A stretch of DNA of 22,552 bases from positions 1-22,552 of the forward strand of contig CACZQA010000035.1 of NCBI GenBank assembly GCA_902783175.1. The letters run 5' to 3'. The stretch is from an uncultured Coriobacteriaceae bacterium (GTDB lineage: Bacteria; Actinomycetota; Coriobacteriia; Coriobacteriales; QAMH01). This document shows, in pieces, positions 1-7,533 of this stretch. The notes under the pieces are model-generated. The model searched no databases, had not been told where the DNA came from, and saw nothing but the letters and a program-made list of their open reading frames with translations. Both the position numbers and the translations under genes were made by a program. How positions within the stretch are numbered: position 1 is the first letter of the stretch; every line of letters begins with the position of its first letter.

Positions 1-1
1 C

Positions 2-178
2 TACCTGCGCTCTTCCATGCAGCGCTACGACTACGAATGGGAGCTTTCGCACCGCGTCGACGACATCGCGGTAGATTTCATCGCTTCTATGACTGACGAC
101 TACTTCATCGACCTGTACCGCAAGCTCTACCCGGACGATCCCATAAACGGGCAGATCATCTACAAGGACTACTTCTAG
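2..178 (+). CDS. C-terminal end of an unrecognised protein (5' truncated)
   Basis: An open frame enters from the left edge and ends at a TAG (176-178), leaving 58 residues. The tail is rich in aromatic and acidic residues and ends in NGQIIYKDYF. I do not recognise the family. In many Actinobacteria and Firmicutes the gene ahead of an M16 peptidase and dapB is pnp. This tail lacks the basic, S1-domain character of a polynucleotide phosphorylase C-terminus, so I do not call it pnp. Codon use (G/C third positions) is like the neighbours, which supports it being coding. It is separated by 65 bases from the M16 peptidase gene and could be in the same transcript. Confidence 0.6.
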   Translation, partial: YLRSSMQRYDYEWELSHRVDDIAVDFIASMTDDYFIDLYRKLYPDDPINGQIIYKDYF

Positions 179-192
179 GGACGCTCCACGAG

Positions 193-240
193 TACAATGT
201 TTTGACTTGTGGACGTGCAGCATCTGCTGCGTACAGGAGG
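193..240 (+). promoter_or_regulatory. Leader of the M16 peptidase gene: -10-like box, small hairpin and AGGAGG site
   Basis: The 65-base gap holds TACAAT (193-198), a 5/6 match to a -10 box but without a convincing -35 partner. It also holds a perfect inverted repeat GCAGCA-TC-TGCTGC (217-230). A strong AGGAGG ribosome-binding site (235-240) is only three bases from the ATG at 244. The hairpin ends four bases before that site, so it could affect ribosome access. The ribosome-binding site decides the start; the promoter is weak inference. Confidence 0.35.
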
Positions 241-243
241 TTT

Positions 244-1494
244 ATGTACTGCGACAAGACCGTTCTGGACAACGGCATCACCGTTGTCTCGGAGCATATG
301 GATTCCGTGCACTCCGTTGCACTTGGCTTTTGGGTTTATGCGGGCGCCAGGGACGAAGCCCCGCGCTTTTTCGGCATGTCCCATTTCATGGAGCACATGC
401 TCTTCAAGGGCACGCCTACCAGAAGCGCGCTTGACATCTCGACGGCATTCGACGCGATGGGCGCCGAGCTCAACGCCTTCACCTCGCGCGAGTGCACGTG
501 CTTCTACTCCCGCGTCATCGATGAGCACCTGCCCGAAGCATTCGAGATTCTCGCCGACATGGTCGTCAACGCGAGCTTCGACCAAGACGCTATCGACCTC
601 GAGCGCGAGGTCGTCATCGAAGAGATCGCGCGCAACGAGGATTCTCCCGACGAGTACGTCTACGACCTGTTCGCGGACGCGATGTTTCCCACGCACCCGC
701 TCGGCCGTCCCGTGCTCGGCAACCGCACGACCGTGGGCGGCTTCGAGTCTGCGGACATGCGCGAGTACCACGACGCCCACTACACGACGGGCAACCTCGT
801 CGTCGCCGCGAGCGGCAACGTCTCGCACGAACAGCTCGTCGAGCTCTCGAAGAGGTTTTTGTCCGGGATGAAGACCGGCACACGGCAGCATCGCGCGTTT
901 GCCGCTGAGCAGCATCGTGTGCAGCTGTCCTGTCTGCAGAAAGACACCGAGCAGGCGCATGTCCTCATGGGCTATCCCGCCTTCGACACGAACGATCCGC
1001 GCAGGTTCGCGCTCGGCATCCTCGATACCGCGTTGGGCGGTGGCATGAGCTCGCGCCTCTTCCAGGAGATTCGCGAGAAACGCGGCCTCGTGTATTCCGT
1101 GTACACGACGACCCAGCTCTTCGAGGATGCAGGCGTGTTCGCCGCCTATGCGGGCACGCGCCCCGACAACGTGCGCGAAGTCCTCGACGTCATGCAAAAG
1201 GAGTTTGCGCTCGCCGCCGCCAAGGGCATCACGCAAGAGGAGCTCGACCGTGCGCGCGAGCTGATCTGTGGTAACTTTGTCTTCAGCATGGAATCGACGC
1301 GTGCGCATATGACGCGCCTGGGACGGCTGTTCGTGCTCGGACTGGAAGTTCGCTCGCCCGAGCAGACGCTCGAGGACTACCGCTGTGTGACGCTGCAACA
1401 GGTAAACGAAGTGGCTGGGGATCTGCTCTCGCAGCAGCCCACGGTCGCTGTGGTGAGCCCCCATTCGCAGGGGGATATAGAAAGGATGATCTAA
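244..1494 (+). CDS. M16 family zinc metallopeptidase (processing-peptidase-like)
   Basis: This is a 416-residue M16 (pitrilysin/insulinase, processing-peptidase-like) protein. The inverted zinc motif HFMEH is at residues 47-51 (H47 and H51 ligands, E50 catalytic). E127 in the VVIEEIARNE stretch lies 76 residues after H51, where the third zinc ligand is expected. The C-terminal half carries the family's conserved segment REKRGLVYSVY and lacks a second HxxEH, as usual for the inactive half. There is no signal peptide, so it is probably cytoplasmic. ATG at 244 was preferred to TTG at 202 because AGGAGG precedes it and the homology (YCDKTVLDNGITVVSE) starts there. The TAA stop abuts the dapB ATG directly. 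M16 genes next to dapB or pnp are common in Gram-positive bacteria; the physiological substrate is unknown. Confidence 0.93.
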   Translation: MYCDKTVLDNGITVVSEHMDSVHSVALGFWVYAGARDEAPRFFGMSHFMEHMLFKGTPTRSALDISTAFDAMGAELNAFTSRECTCFYSRVIDEHLPEAFEILADMVVNASFDQDAIDLEREVVIEEIARNEDSPDEYVYDLFADAMFPTHPLGRPVLGNRTTVGGFESADMREYHDAHYTTGNLVVAASGNVSHEQLVELSKRFLSGMKTGTRQHRAFAAEQHRVQLSCLQKDTEQAHVLMGYPAFDTNDPRRFALGILDTALGGGMSSRLFQEIREKRGLVYSVYTTTQLFEDAGVFAAYAGTRPDNVREVLDVMQKEFALAAAKGITQEELDRARELICGNFVFSMESTRAHMTRLGRLFVLGLEVRSPEQTLEDYRCVTLQQVNEVAGDLLSQQPTVAVVSPHSQGDIERMI

Positions 1495-2280
1495 ATGATC
1501 AAGGTTTTGGTGAGCGGCGCGCTGGGCCGCATGGGTTCCGAGATCTGCAGGGCCGTCGACGGCGCCGATGACATGGAGCTCGTCGGCGGCGTCGACATCA
1601 TGGCGGGCGAGGACGCGACCTGCGGCAAGGACGCCGCGAAGGTCTACAACAAGCTCGAAGACGCCATCGCGGACGCGCAGCCCGAGGTCATGATCGACTT
1701 CACGCGTCCCGACGCCGCAGAGGGCAACCTCCGCACGGCGCTTTCCAGGGGCGTGCACTGCGTGCTCGGCACGACGGGCCTTTCCGAGGAAAAGCTCCAG
1801 ACCATCTACGATGAGGCGGCGGCGGACGGCGCCCACCTGTTCCACGCGCCCAACTTCACGACCGGCGCCGTGCTCATGATGCTGTTCGCGCAGCAGGCTG
1901 CCAAGTACTTCCCCGACGCAGAGGTCATCGAGCTGCACCACGACGGCAAGAAGGACGCGCCGTCTGGCACGGCCATCCGCACTGCGCGCATGATCGCCGC
2001 CAACAAGGGCGAGGCGTCCACCGCCCCCGGCAAAGAGACCGAGCTCGAGGGCTTCGAGGGCGCGCGCGGCGCGCTCGTCGACGGGGTGCCGGTCCACAGC
2101 GTTCGCACCGCCGGCTACGTGGCGCATCAAGAGGTGATCTTCGGCAGCATGGGGCAGACGCTCACCATCCGCCACGACTCCATCGACCGCGCCTCCTACA
2201 TGCCCGGCATTCTCATGGCCGTGCGTGCGGTCGGAGATTTGGACGGACTTGTCATTGGACTTGAGAACCTGATGGATTAA
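1495..2280 (+). CDS. dapB: 4-hydroxy-tetrahydrodipicolinate reductase
   Basis: DapB reduces the DapA product to tetrahydrodipicolinate with NAD(P)H, the second step of the diaminopimelate/lysine branch, and feeds peptidoglycan synthesis. The 261-residue length is typical. Seen in the sequence: the Rossmann dinucleotide motif GALGRMG (residues 8-14), the GTTG loop (92-95), and the catalytic signature ELHHDGKKDAPSGTA (146-160), with H148 as the expected acid/base and K152 as the expected proton donor. The ATG abuts the M16 stop (TAAATG), so translation is probably coupled to the peptidase. dapA follows after 39 bases, so both branch-point enzymes are adjacent. Confidence 0.97.
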   Translation: MIKVLVSGALGRMGSEICRAVDGADDMELVGGVDIMAGEDATCGKDAAKVYNKLEDAIADAQPEVMIDFTRPDAAEGNLRTALSRGVHCVLGTTGLSEEKLQTIYDEAAADGAHLFHAPNFTTGAVLMMLFAQQAAKYFPDAEVIELHHDGKKDAPSGTAIRTARMIAANKGEASTAPGKETELEGFEGARGALVDGVPVHSVRTAGYVAHQEVIFGSMGQTLTIRHDSIDRASYMPGILMAVRAVGDLDGLVIGLENLMD

Positions 2281-2283
2281 TAT
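2255..2283 (+). promoter_or_regulatory. Weak promoter candidate for dapA
   Basis: TTGGAC (2255-2260) and TAATAT (2278-2283) are spaced 17 bases apart across the end of dapB, with an AT-rich tract after them. Both boxes are mediocre matches to a housekeeping sigma promoter (3/6 and 4/6). The dapA ribosome-binding site AGGAG (2309-2313) lies six bases before its ATG. Plausible but unproven. Confidence 0.25.
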
Positions 2284-2319
2284 TCATCTAGTATTTTTCC
2301 ATTCCGATAGGAGCTTGCT

Positions 2320-3213
2320 ATGTCAGAGCCATTTTTCGGCCGTACGATCGTCGCATCGGTCACCCCGTTCGACGACGATTTGAATCTTGACCTCAACAGG
2401 GCGCAGGAGCTTGCAAATCGTTTCGTCGAGGCTGGCATCGACGCCATCGCCGTATGCCCGACGACGGGTGAGTGCCCGACGGTGTTCTACGATGACAAGA
2501 TCAAGCTCTTCGAGGCAGTCTTGGAGGCGGTCGACGGACGTTGCAAGACCATCGCCTATGTGGGCGACAACTGCACGCAGGACACGATCGACTTCGAGAA
2601 GAAGGTCAATCCCATGGGCTTCGACGGCTACCTGTGCGTCGTGCCCTATTACAACAAGCCGCCGCAGGAGGGGCTGTATCGGCACTTCGGCTCGATTGCC
2701 CAGGCAACCGACAAGCCGATCATGCTCTACAACATCCCCGGCCGCTCCGTCATCAACATGACTGCCGAGACAACCATCAGGCTCGCCACCGATTACGACA
2801 ACATCATCGCGATCAAAGAGGCGAGCGGCAAAATGGATCAGATTGCCGCCATAGTCAAGGGAACGCCCGACGACTTCAGCGTTTACTCTGGAGACGATCA
2901 GGCGACCCTCGAGATCATGGGCTTGGGCGGCGTTGGTGTGGTTTCTACGATTGCCAATGTGGCGCCAAGACGCATGAAAGAGATTGTCGAGCTCGAAGCA
3001 GCCGGCAAGCATGAAGAGGCCCTCAAGGCAAACGAAGCTCTGCTTCCGCTCATGGACGAGCTGTTCATCACCTCTAACCCCATCATGGTCAAAGAGGCGC
3101 TCAAGCTCGTGGGATTCCCCGTCGGGGGGCTGCGCCTCCCGCTGATTCCCGCAACCTCCGAGCAGTCGGCGGAGCTTGCAGAAGTCATGCGTCAGTGTGC
3201 ACCTATTCACTAG
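2320..3213 (+). CDS. dapA: 4-hydroxy-tetrahydrodipicolinate synthase
   Basis: DapA condenses pyruvate with aspartate semialdehyde, the committed step of diaminopimelate/lysine synthesis. It is a 297-residue (beta/alpha)8 aldolase. Seen: TTGE (residues 48-51, pyruvate carboxylate binding and proton relay), PYYNKPPQEG (109-118, with the tyrosine of the neighbouring subunit's triad), LYNIPGR (136-142, catalytic Y137 and substrate-binding R142), and IAIKEASG with Schiff-base lysine K166. The start follows a good AGGAG. dapA before rnj is a classical actinobacterial pairing. No lysine riboswitch fits in the 39-base gap upstream, so lysine control, if any, is allosteric or lies at an upstream promoter. 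Confidence 0.97.
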   Translation: MSEPFFGRTIVASVTPFDDDLNLDLNRAQELANRFVEAGIDAIAVCPTTGECPTVFYDDKIKLFEAVLEAVDGRCKTIAYVGDNCTQDTIDFEKKVNPMGFDGYLCVVPYYNKPPQEGLYRHFGSIAQATDKPIMLYNIPGRSVINMTAETTIRLATDYDNIIAIKEASGKMDQIAAIVKGTPDDFSVYSGDDQATLEIMGLGGVGVVSTIANVAPRRMKEIVELEAAGKHEEALKANEALLPLMDELFITSNPIMVKEALKLVGFPVGGLRLPLIPATSEQSAELAEVMRQCAPIH

Positions 3214-3255
3214 CTATACCTGTACATGATCGCAGGGCAAAGGAGTACTTCCCCA

Positions 3256-5031
3256 ATGCCCGATACAACAAAGTCTCCCGCAGAGGAAAAGGCCCCGCAG
3301 CGCACGAGCAACAGCTCGCGGCGCAGGGGATCCCGCAGGCGAGGACGCAATAACGGATCGCACAAGAAGAAATCGCCTTCTTTGCGCATCATCCCGCTGG
3401 GTGGTCTGGACGCCATCGGCAAGAACATGACCGCATTCGAGTGCGGGGATGACATCATCCTCGTGGATGCCGGCCTCATGTTCCCCGACGACGAGCACGT
3501 AGGCGTCGACCTCATCTTGCCGGACTATACCTATATTCTCGAGAACGCCGAGAAGCTTCGCGGCATCGTCATCACGCACGGCCACGAGGACCACACGGGC
3601 GCGTTGCCGTACCTTCTGAAGGACCTCGACCGCCGCGTGCCGATCCTTGGCACCAAGCTCACGCTCGGCATGATCGAGGGCAAGCTCGAGGAGCACCGTC
3701 TCACCAAGCAGCCCGAGCTGCGCGAGGTGCACCGTGGCGGCAGCGCCAAGCTCGGATGCTTCGAACTCGAGTTCTATACCGTCAACCACTCGATTCCCGG
3801 CGCGATGGGCATCTTCATGCACACGCCGGCGGGTAATGTGCTGCACACGGGCGACTTCAAGCTCGACCAGACTCCCATCGACGGCGAGTTGACCGACTTT
3901 GCCGCGCTCGCGCGCTTCTCCGCCCAGGGCGTCGATTTGTTCATGTCCGACTCGACCAACGCGACGAAGCATGAGTTCACGAAGTCCGAGGCCGAGGTCG
4001 GCGTCACGCTGCGCCGCGTCATCGGCGCGGCCAAGCAGCGCGTCATCGTGGCCTCGTTCTCCTCGCACATCCACCGCGTGCAGCAGGTCTGCGATGCAGC
4101 CCAGCTCGCGGGCCGCAAGGTGGCTGTCACCGGGCGCTCCATGCTCACGAACACGCGCATCGCACGCGAGCTCGGCTACCTCAACGTGCCGGACGACCTG
4201 ATCATCGATGCCTACGATGCCGCCGACTACGCTCCCGAGAAGATCGTCGTGCTGTGCACGGGCAGCCAGGGCGAGCCGCTGTCCGCACTCGCGCGCATGT
4301 CGGTGGGCGAGCACAAGTCCATCAGCATCGAGCGCGGCGACACGGTCATCATCTCCGCAACTCCCGTCCCCGGCAACGAGAAGTCCGTCACGCGCGTTGT
4401 CAACCAGCTGGCAAAGATCGGCGCCGATGTCTGGGACAAGAACCGCGCGCTCGTTCACGTCTCCGGCCATGCGGGAGCCGAGGAGCTCAAGATCGTCCTG
4501 TCGCTTGTCAAGCCCAAGTACTTCTTGCCCGTGCACGGCGAGGCGACGCATCTGCGCGCGCATGCCCGCCTGGCAGAGGCAGTCGGAGTCGATCCCGACC
4601 ACATCTTCATCCTGGACAACGGCGACTCGCTCAGAATGCAAAACGGCGTGGTCAAGCGCGACGCCCCGGTCGAAAGCGGCATCGTGTACGTGGATGGCTC
4701 CTCCGTCGGCGATATCGACCAAGACGTCTTGCGCGACCGCCAGTCGATGTCTTCGGAGGGCGTCGCCGTCGCGGTTGTCCTCGTCGACCGTAAGAAGAAC
4801 AAGGTCATGGGCGAGCCGACCATCATGATGCGCGGCATCCCCGGTTTCGACAACGACGATTTCATCGAAGACGCCTGCGCGACGGTGAAAAAGGCCATGC
4901 AAGGCGCCCTCGACGCGCACAAGGGGGAAACGAACCGGGCCAAGAAGGTCACGCGCGACGCGCTGTCCAAGTTCCTGTGGAACAGGGCGCACCGCCGTCC
5001 CGTCATCATGCCCGTTGTCATAGAAATCTAA
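3256..5031 (+). CDS. rnj: Ribonuclease J (beta-CASP metallo-beta-lactamase)
   Basis: RNase J has 5'-3' exonuclease and endonuclease activity in mRNA decay and rRNA maturation. The protein is 591 residues from ATG 3256. The start was chosen because AGGAG (3241-3245) lies 10 bases upstream, whereas the in-frame ATG at 3226 has no ribosome-binding site. Seen: the di-zinc motif HGHEDH at residues 108-113, the later SDSTNA and SFSSHIHRVQQ motifs of the beta-CASP fold, GHAGAEEL and the metal-ligand HGEATHLRAHARLA, and a C-terminal domain ending in RRPVIMPVVIEI. The first ~40 residues are a disordered basic extension (RRRGSRRRGR followed by HKKK), as in several actinobacterial RNase J proteins, perhaps for RNA or ribosome contact. 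Gap to dapA 42 bases, to ftsK 40 bases. Confidence 0.96.
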   Translation: MPDTTKSPAEEKAPQRTSNSSRRRGSRRRGRNNGSHKKKSPSLRIIPLGGLDAIGKNMTAFECGDDIILVDAGLMFPDDEHVGVDLILPDYTYILENAEKLRGIVITHGHEDHTGALPYLLKDLDRRVPILGTKLTLGMIEGKLEEHRLTKQPELREVHRGGSAKLGCFELEFYTVNHSIPGAMGIFMHTPAGNVLHTGDFKLDQTPIDGELTDFAALARFSAQGVDLFMSDSTNATKHEFTKSEAEVGVTLRRVIGAAKQRVIVASFSSHIHRVQQVCDAAQLAGRKVAVTGRSMLTNTRIARELGYLNVPDDLIIDAYDAADYAPEKIVVLCTGSQGEPLSALARMSVGEHKSISIERGDTVIISATPVPGNEKSVTRVVNQLAKIGADVWDKNRALVHVSGHAGAEELKIVLSLVKPKYFLPVHGEATHLRAHARLAEAVGVDPDHIFILDNGDSLRMQNGVVKRDAPVESGIVYVDGSSVGDIDQDVLRDRQSMSSEGVAVAVVLVDRKKNKVMGEPTIMMRGIPGFDNDDFIEDACATVKKAMQGALDAHKGETNRAKKVTRDALSKFLWNRAHRRPVIMPVVIEI

Positions 5032-5043
5032 GTGGAATATCCT
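5015..5043 (+). promoter_or_regulatory. Promoter candidate for ftsK, inside the end of rnj
   Basis: TTGTCA (5015-5020, 5/6 match to -35) and TATCCT (5038-5043, 4/6 match to -10) are separated by exactly 17 bases. Transcription would begin near 5050, giving a leader of about 20 bases before the TTG start. An inverted repeat ATATGC-TTTAG-GCATAT (5044-5060) follows and covers the predicted start site, a possible operator or RNA hairpin next to the GGAGGT ribosome-binding site (5062-5067). Confidence 0.45.
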
Positions 5044-5071
5044 ATATGCTTTAGGCATATCGGAGGTAGGT

Positions 5072-7531
5072 TTGGGTTCGAGAAACGCAGCTAACAACAA
5101 GAAAGGCTCGCGGTCTGGATACAGGTCCTCTTCGGGCGCATCGCGCGGGAGAGTGGCACAGAATAACGAATCGGCATCGCGCAGCTCCTTGCTCGATGGG
5201 GGGATGCGCGATGATTTGACGGGCATCGCGCTCGCCCTCATCGGCGTCGTGCTGTTCGTCGCCGTCATCATGCCCTCGGACGCCCCGGTCACGAGCGCCA
5301 TCTCGGGCGCTCTCAAGCACGTGTTCGGACTCGGCGCCTACCTCGTCCCGCTCGCGTTCGTCTTGTGGGGCGCCAGCTACTTCCTCAAGGCAGAAGAGAC
5401 CAAGGTGGGCAGGCTCATCATCGGCGTCACGCTGATTCTGCTCGCTGTCATGGGGCTGCTGTCGCTCTTTAACCCGACGGTCGACGCCACCAGACCCGAC
5501 ACACTGTTCCTCGATTCCTCGCTCGTCACGGGCGGGGGGTATCTGGGAAGCGGTCTCGCTTGGGTGTTCTTAAGCCTGTTTGGGCAGATCATCGCATGCA
5601 TCTTGCTCGTGGCGCTCATCATCGTCGGTCTCGTTCTCGCCGGCGTCTCCATCTCGGTTCCGTTCCTGTTCGTAAAGAACTTCATCGAGCAGGGCAAAGA
5701 AGACGACCTCGAGCAGACAGGGCTCGGCGCGGACGGCAACGTCGGCTCTGCCGACGCGGACGCAGGCGACACCGTGGCGTTTTCCAGCCCGGGGGACACG
5801 GCACCGCTGCGTGCAAAGAAGCCCCGCACCCGCAAGCGCGCCGCGCAGACCGAGCCTCTCGACTTCTCCGATGCGTACGACGGAACTCAGCAGACCATAG
5901 ACCTCGCCGCGGTCGGTACCGACGGGCAGTTTGCCGACGACGCGTCAAAGACGGTCGACCTGTCCACGTCCAAGAAGCGTGGCGCAAAGGTCTCGAAGCC
6001 CTCGCGCCGTTCCAAGACTGTCAAGCTGGACGATGCGCAGCCTCGCGTCGATCCCAACGGCTTCGTGTTGCCGCCGCTCGACATCTTGAAGATCGCAGGA
6101 CCTAAGCGAAACGTGCCGGTCGGCGAGCTCAAGCAGACCGCGTCTCTGCTGCAGCAGACCCTGGGCGAGTTCAGCCTGCCCGCGCGTGTCGTGGGCTGGC
6201 AGGCGGGCCCGACGGTCACGCTCTACAAAGTCGAGCTCCCGAGTGGCGTGCGCCTTGCACGCCTGGTCGGCCTGGCGGACGACATAGCCCTTTCGCTGGC
6301 GGCGTCTTCGGTGCGTATCGCCCAGATTCCCAATACTTCGCTTGTCGGCGTCGAGATTCCGAACAAGACGCGCACGAGCGTCCTGCTCGGCGACATCGTC
6401 GAGGCGGCCGGCCCGGCCCCGCTCGAGATGGCCATCGGCGAGGACGTCGACGGCAACAAGATCTGCGTCGACCTGGCAAAGATGCCCCACCTCCTGGTCG
6501 CCGGTACTACAGGGTCCGGTAAGTCGATCTCGCTCAACGGCATGATCATGACGATGCTCATGCGCGCGACGCCCGACCAGGTCCGCATGATCATGGTCGA
6601 TCCCAAGCGCGTCGAGTTCTCGCTCTACAACGGCATCCCGCACCTGCTCGTCCCCCCGGTCACCGAGCCGAAGGAGGCGGCGAGCGCCCTCAAATGGGCC
6701 GTTGCCGAGATGGAGCGCCGCCTCAAGATCTTCGAGCAGGTGGGGGCCAGAAACATCGGCCTCTACAACGACATGATCCGCAAAGGCGAGCTGACCGACG
6801 ACAACGGCGACCACCCCGACGAGCTGCCCTACATCGTCGTCATCATCGACGAGCTTTCCGACCTGATGATGGTCGCGGGCAAGGAAGTCGAGGATTCCAT
6901 CGTCAGGATCTCGCAGCTCGCACGTGCTGCGGGCATCCACCTCATCGTCGCCACCCAGCGCCCGACCTCCAACGTGGTCACCGGTATGATCAAGGCCAAC
7001 ATCACCAACCGCATCGCGCTCACCGTCTCGCAGGCGGTCGAGTCGCGCGTCATCATCGACCAGGCGGGTGCGGAAAAGCTCACGGGCATGGGCGATATGC
7101 TGTTCGTGAGGCCGGAGTGGAACAAGCCCAAGCGCATACAGGGCTGCTACGTCTCGGAAGCGGAGATTTCGTCGGTTGTCGAGCATCTCAAGCAGCAAGG
7201 CGAGCCCGAATACCATAATGAGATTCTCAAGCAGGCCGTCGGCTCGGATTCGGCTGGCTCCTCCTCGGGGGGATCGGCTTCCGAAAGCGACGATCCGCTC
7301 ATCTGGGAAGCTGCAGACGCCGTCGTCGCCGCTGGGCTCGGCTCGACGTCTATGCTGCAGAGGCGCCTGAAGGTGGGTTACGCACGCGCCGGCCGCATCA
7401 TGGACCAGCTCGAGCTCAAGGGCATTGTCGGCCCGCAGGAGGGCTCGCGTGCCCGTGACGTCCTCATCGACACGGTGGAGGACCTCGAGGCGCTCAGGGC
7501 CTTCGAAGAACAAGACCAGGAGACGAGGTAG
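5072..7531 (+). CDS. ftsK: FtsK/SpoIIIE family DNA translocase
   Basis: This ATP-driven double-stranded DNA pump clears chromosome termini through the division septum. It has 819 residues and starts at TTG behind GGAGGT. Domain order: a basic, Ser-rich N-terminus (1-45); about four membrane segments (roughly 51-67, 86-105, 114-133, 160-192); a charged linker (195-340); the alpha/beta motor with Walker A GTTGSGKS (478-485) and Walker B VVIIDE (589-594) followed by LSDLMM; and a C-terminal winged-helix gamma domain (about 745-810, TSMLQRRLKVGYARAGRIMDQLE), which in characterised members reads KOPS/SRS polarity sequences. Length and layout match SpoIIIE-type proteins (~790-880 residues) rather than the long E. 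coli FtsK. In this probable non-sporulating lineage the role is presumably division-linked segregation. The stop is two bases before the next ATG. Confidence 0.95.
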   Translation: MGSRNAANNKKGSRSGYRSSSGASRGRVAQNNESASRSSLLDGGMRDDLTGIALALIGVVLFVAVIMPSDAPVTSAISGALKHVFGLGAYLVPLAFVLWGASYFLKAEETKVGRLIIGVTLILLAVMGLLSLFNPTVDATRPDTLFLDSSLVTGGGYLGSGLAWVFLSLFGQIIACILLVALIIVGLVLAGVSISVPFLFVKNFIEQGKEDDLEQTGLGADGNVGSADADAGDTVAFSSPGDTAPLRAKKPRTRKRAAQTEPLDFSDAYDGTQQTIDLAAVGTDGQFADDASKTVDLSTSKKRGAKVSKPSRRSKTVKLDDAQPRVDPNGFVLPPLDILKIAGPKRNVPVGELKQTASLLQQTLGEFSLPARVVGWQAGPTVTLYKVELPSGVRLARLVGLADDIALSLAASSVRIAQIPNTSLVGVEIPNKTRTSVLLGDIVEAAGPAPLEMAIGEDVDGNKICVDLAKMPHLLVAGTTGSGKSISLNGMIMTMLMRATPDQVRMIMVDPKRVEFSLYNGIPHLLVPPVTEPKEAASALKWAVAEMERRLKIFEQVGARNIGLYNDMIRKGELTDDNGDHPDELPYIVVIIDELSDLMMVAGKEVEDSIVRISQLARAAGIHLIVATQRPTSNVVTGMIKANITNRIALTVSQAVESRVIIDQAGAEKLTGMGDMLFVRPEWNKPKRIQGCYVSEAEISSVVEHLKQQGEPEYHNEILKQAVGSDSAGSSSGGSASESDDPLIWEAADAVVAAGLGSTSMLQRRLKVGYARAGRIMDQLELKGIVGPQEGSRARDVLIDTVEDLEALRAFEEQDQETR

Positions 7532-7533
7532 GT

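Noticed and set aside
202..243. TTG start for the M16 peptidase adding 14 residues
   Set aside because: AGGAGG directly precedes ATG 244 and family similarity starts there.
175..2175. Long reverse-strand open frame of 666 codons opposite the M16 peptidase and dapB
   Set aside because: It lies opposite two well-recognised genes and encodes an Arg/His/Ala-rich sequence without known motifs. Such frames are a by-product of G/C-ending codons in GC-rich DNA.
2281..2319. Lysine riboswitch ahead of dapA
   Set aside because: The gap is only 39 bases, far too short for the L-box, and no conserved junction is seen.
3226..3255. Upstream ATG start for RNase J adding 10 residues
   Set aside because: No ribosome-binding site precedes 3226; the AGGAG at 3241-3245 serves ATG 3256.
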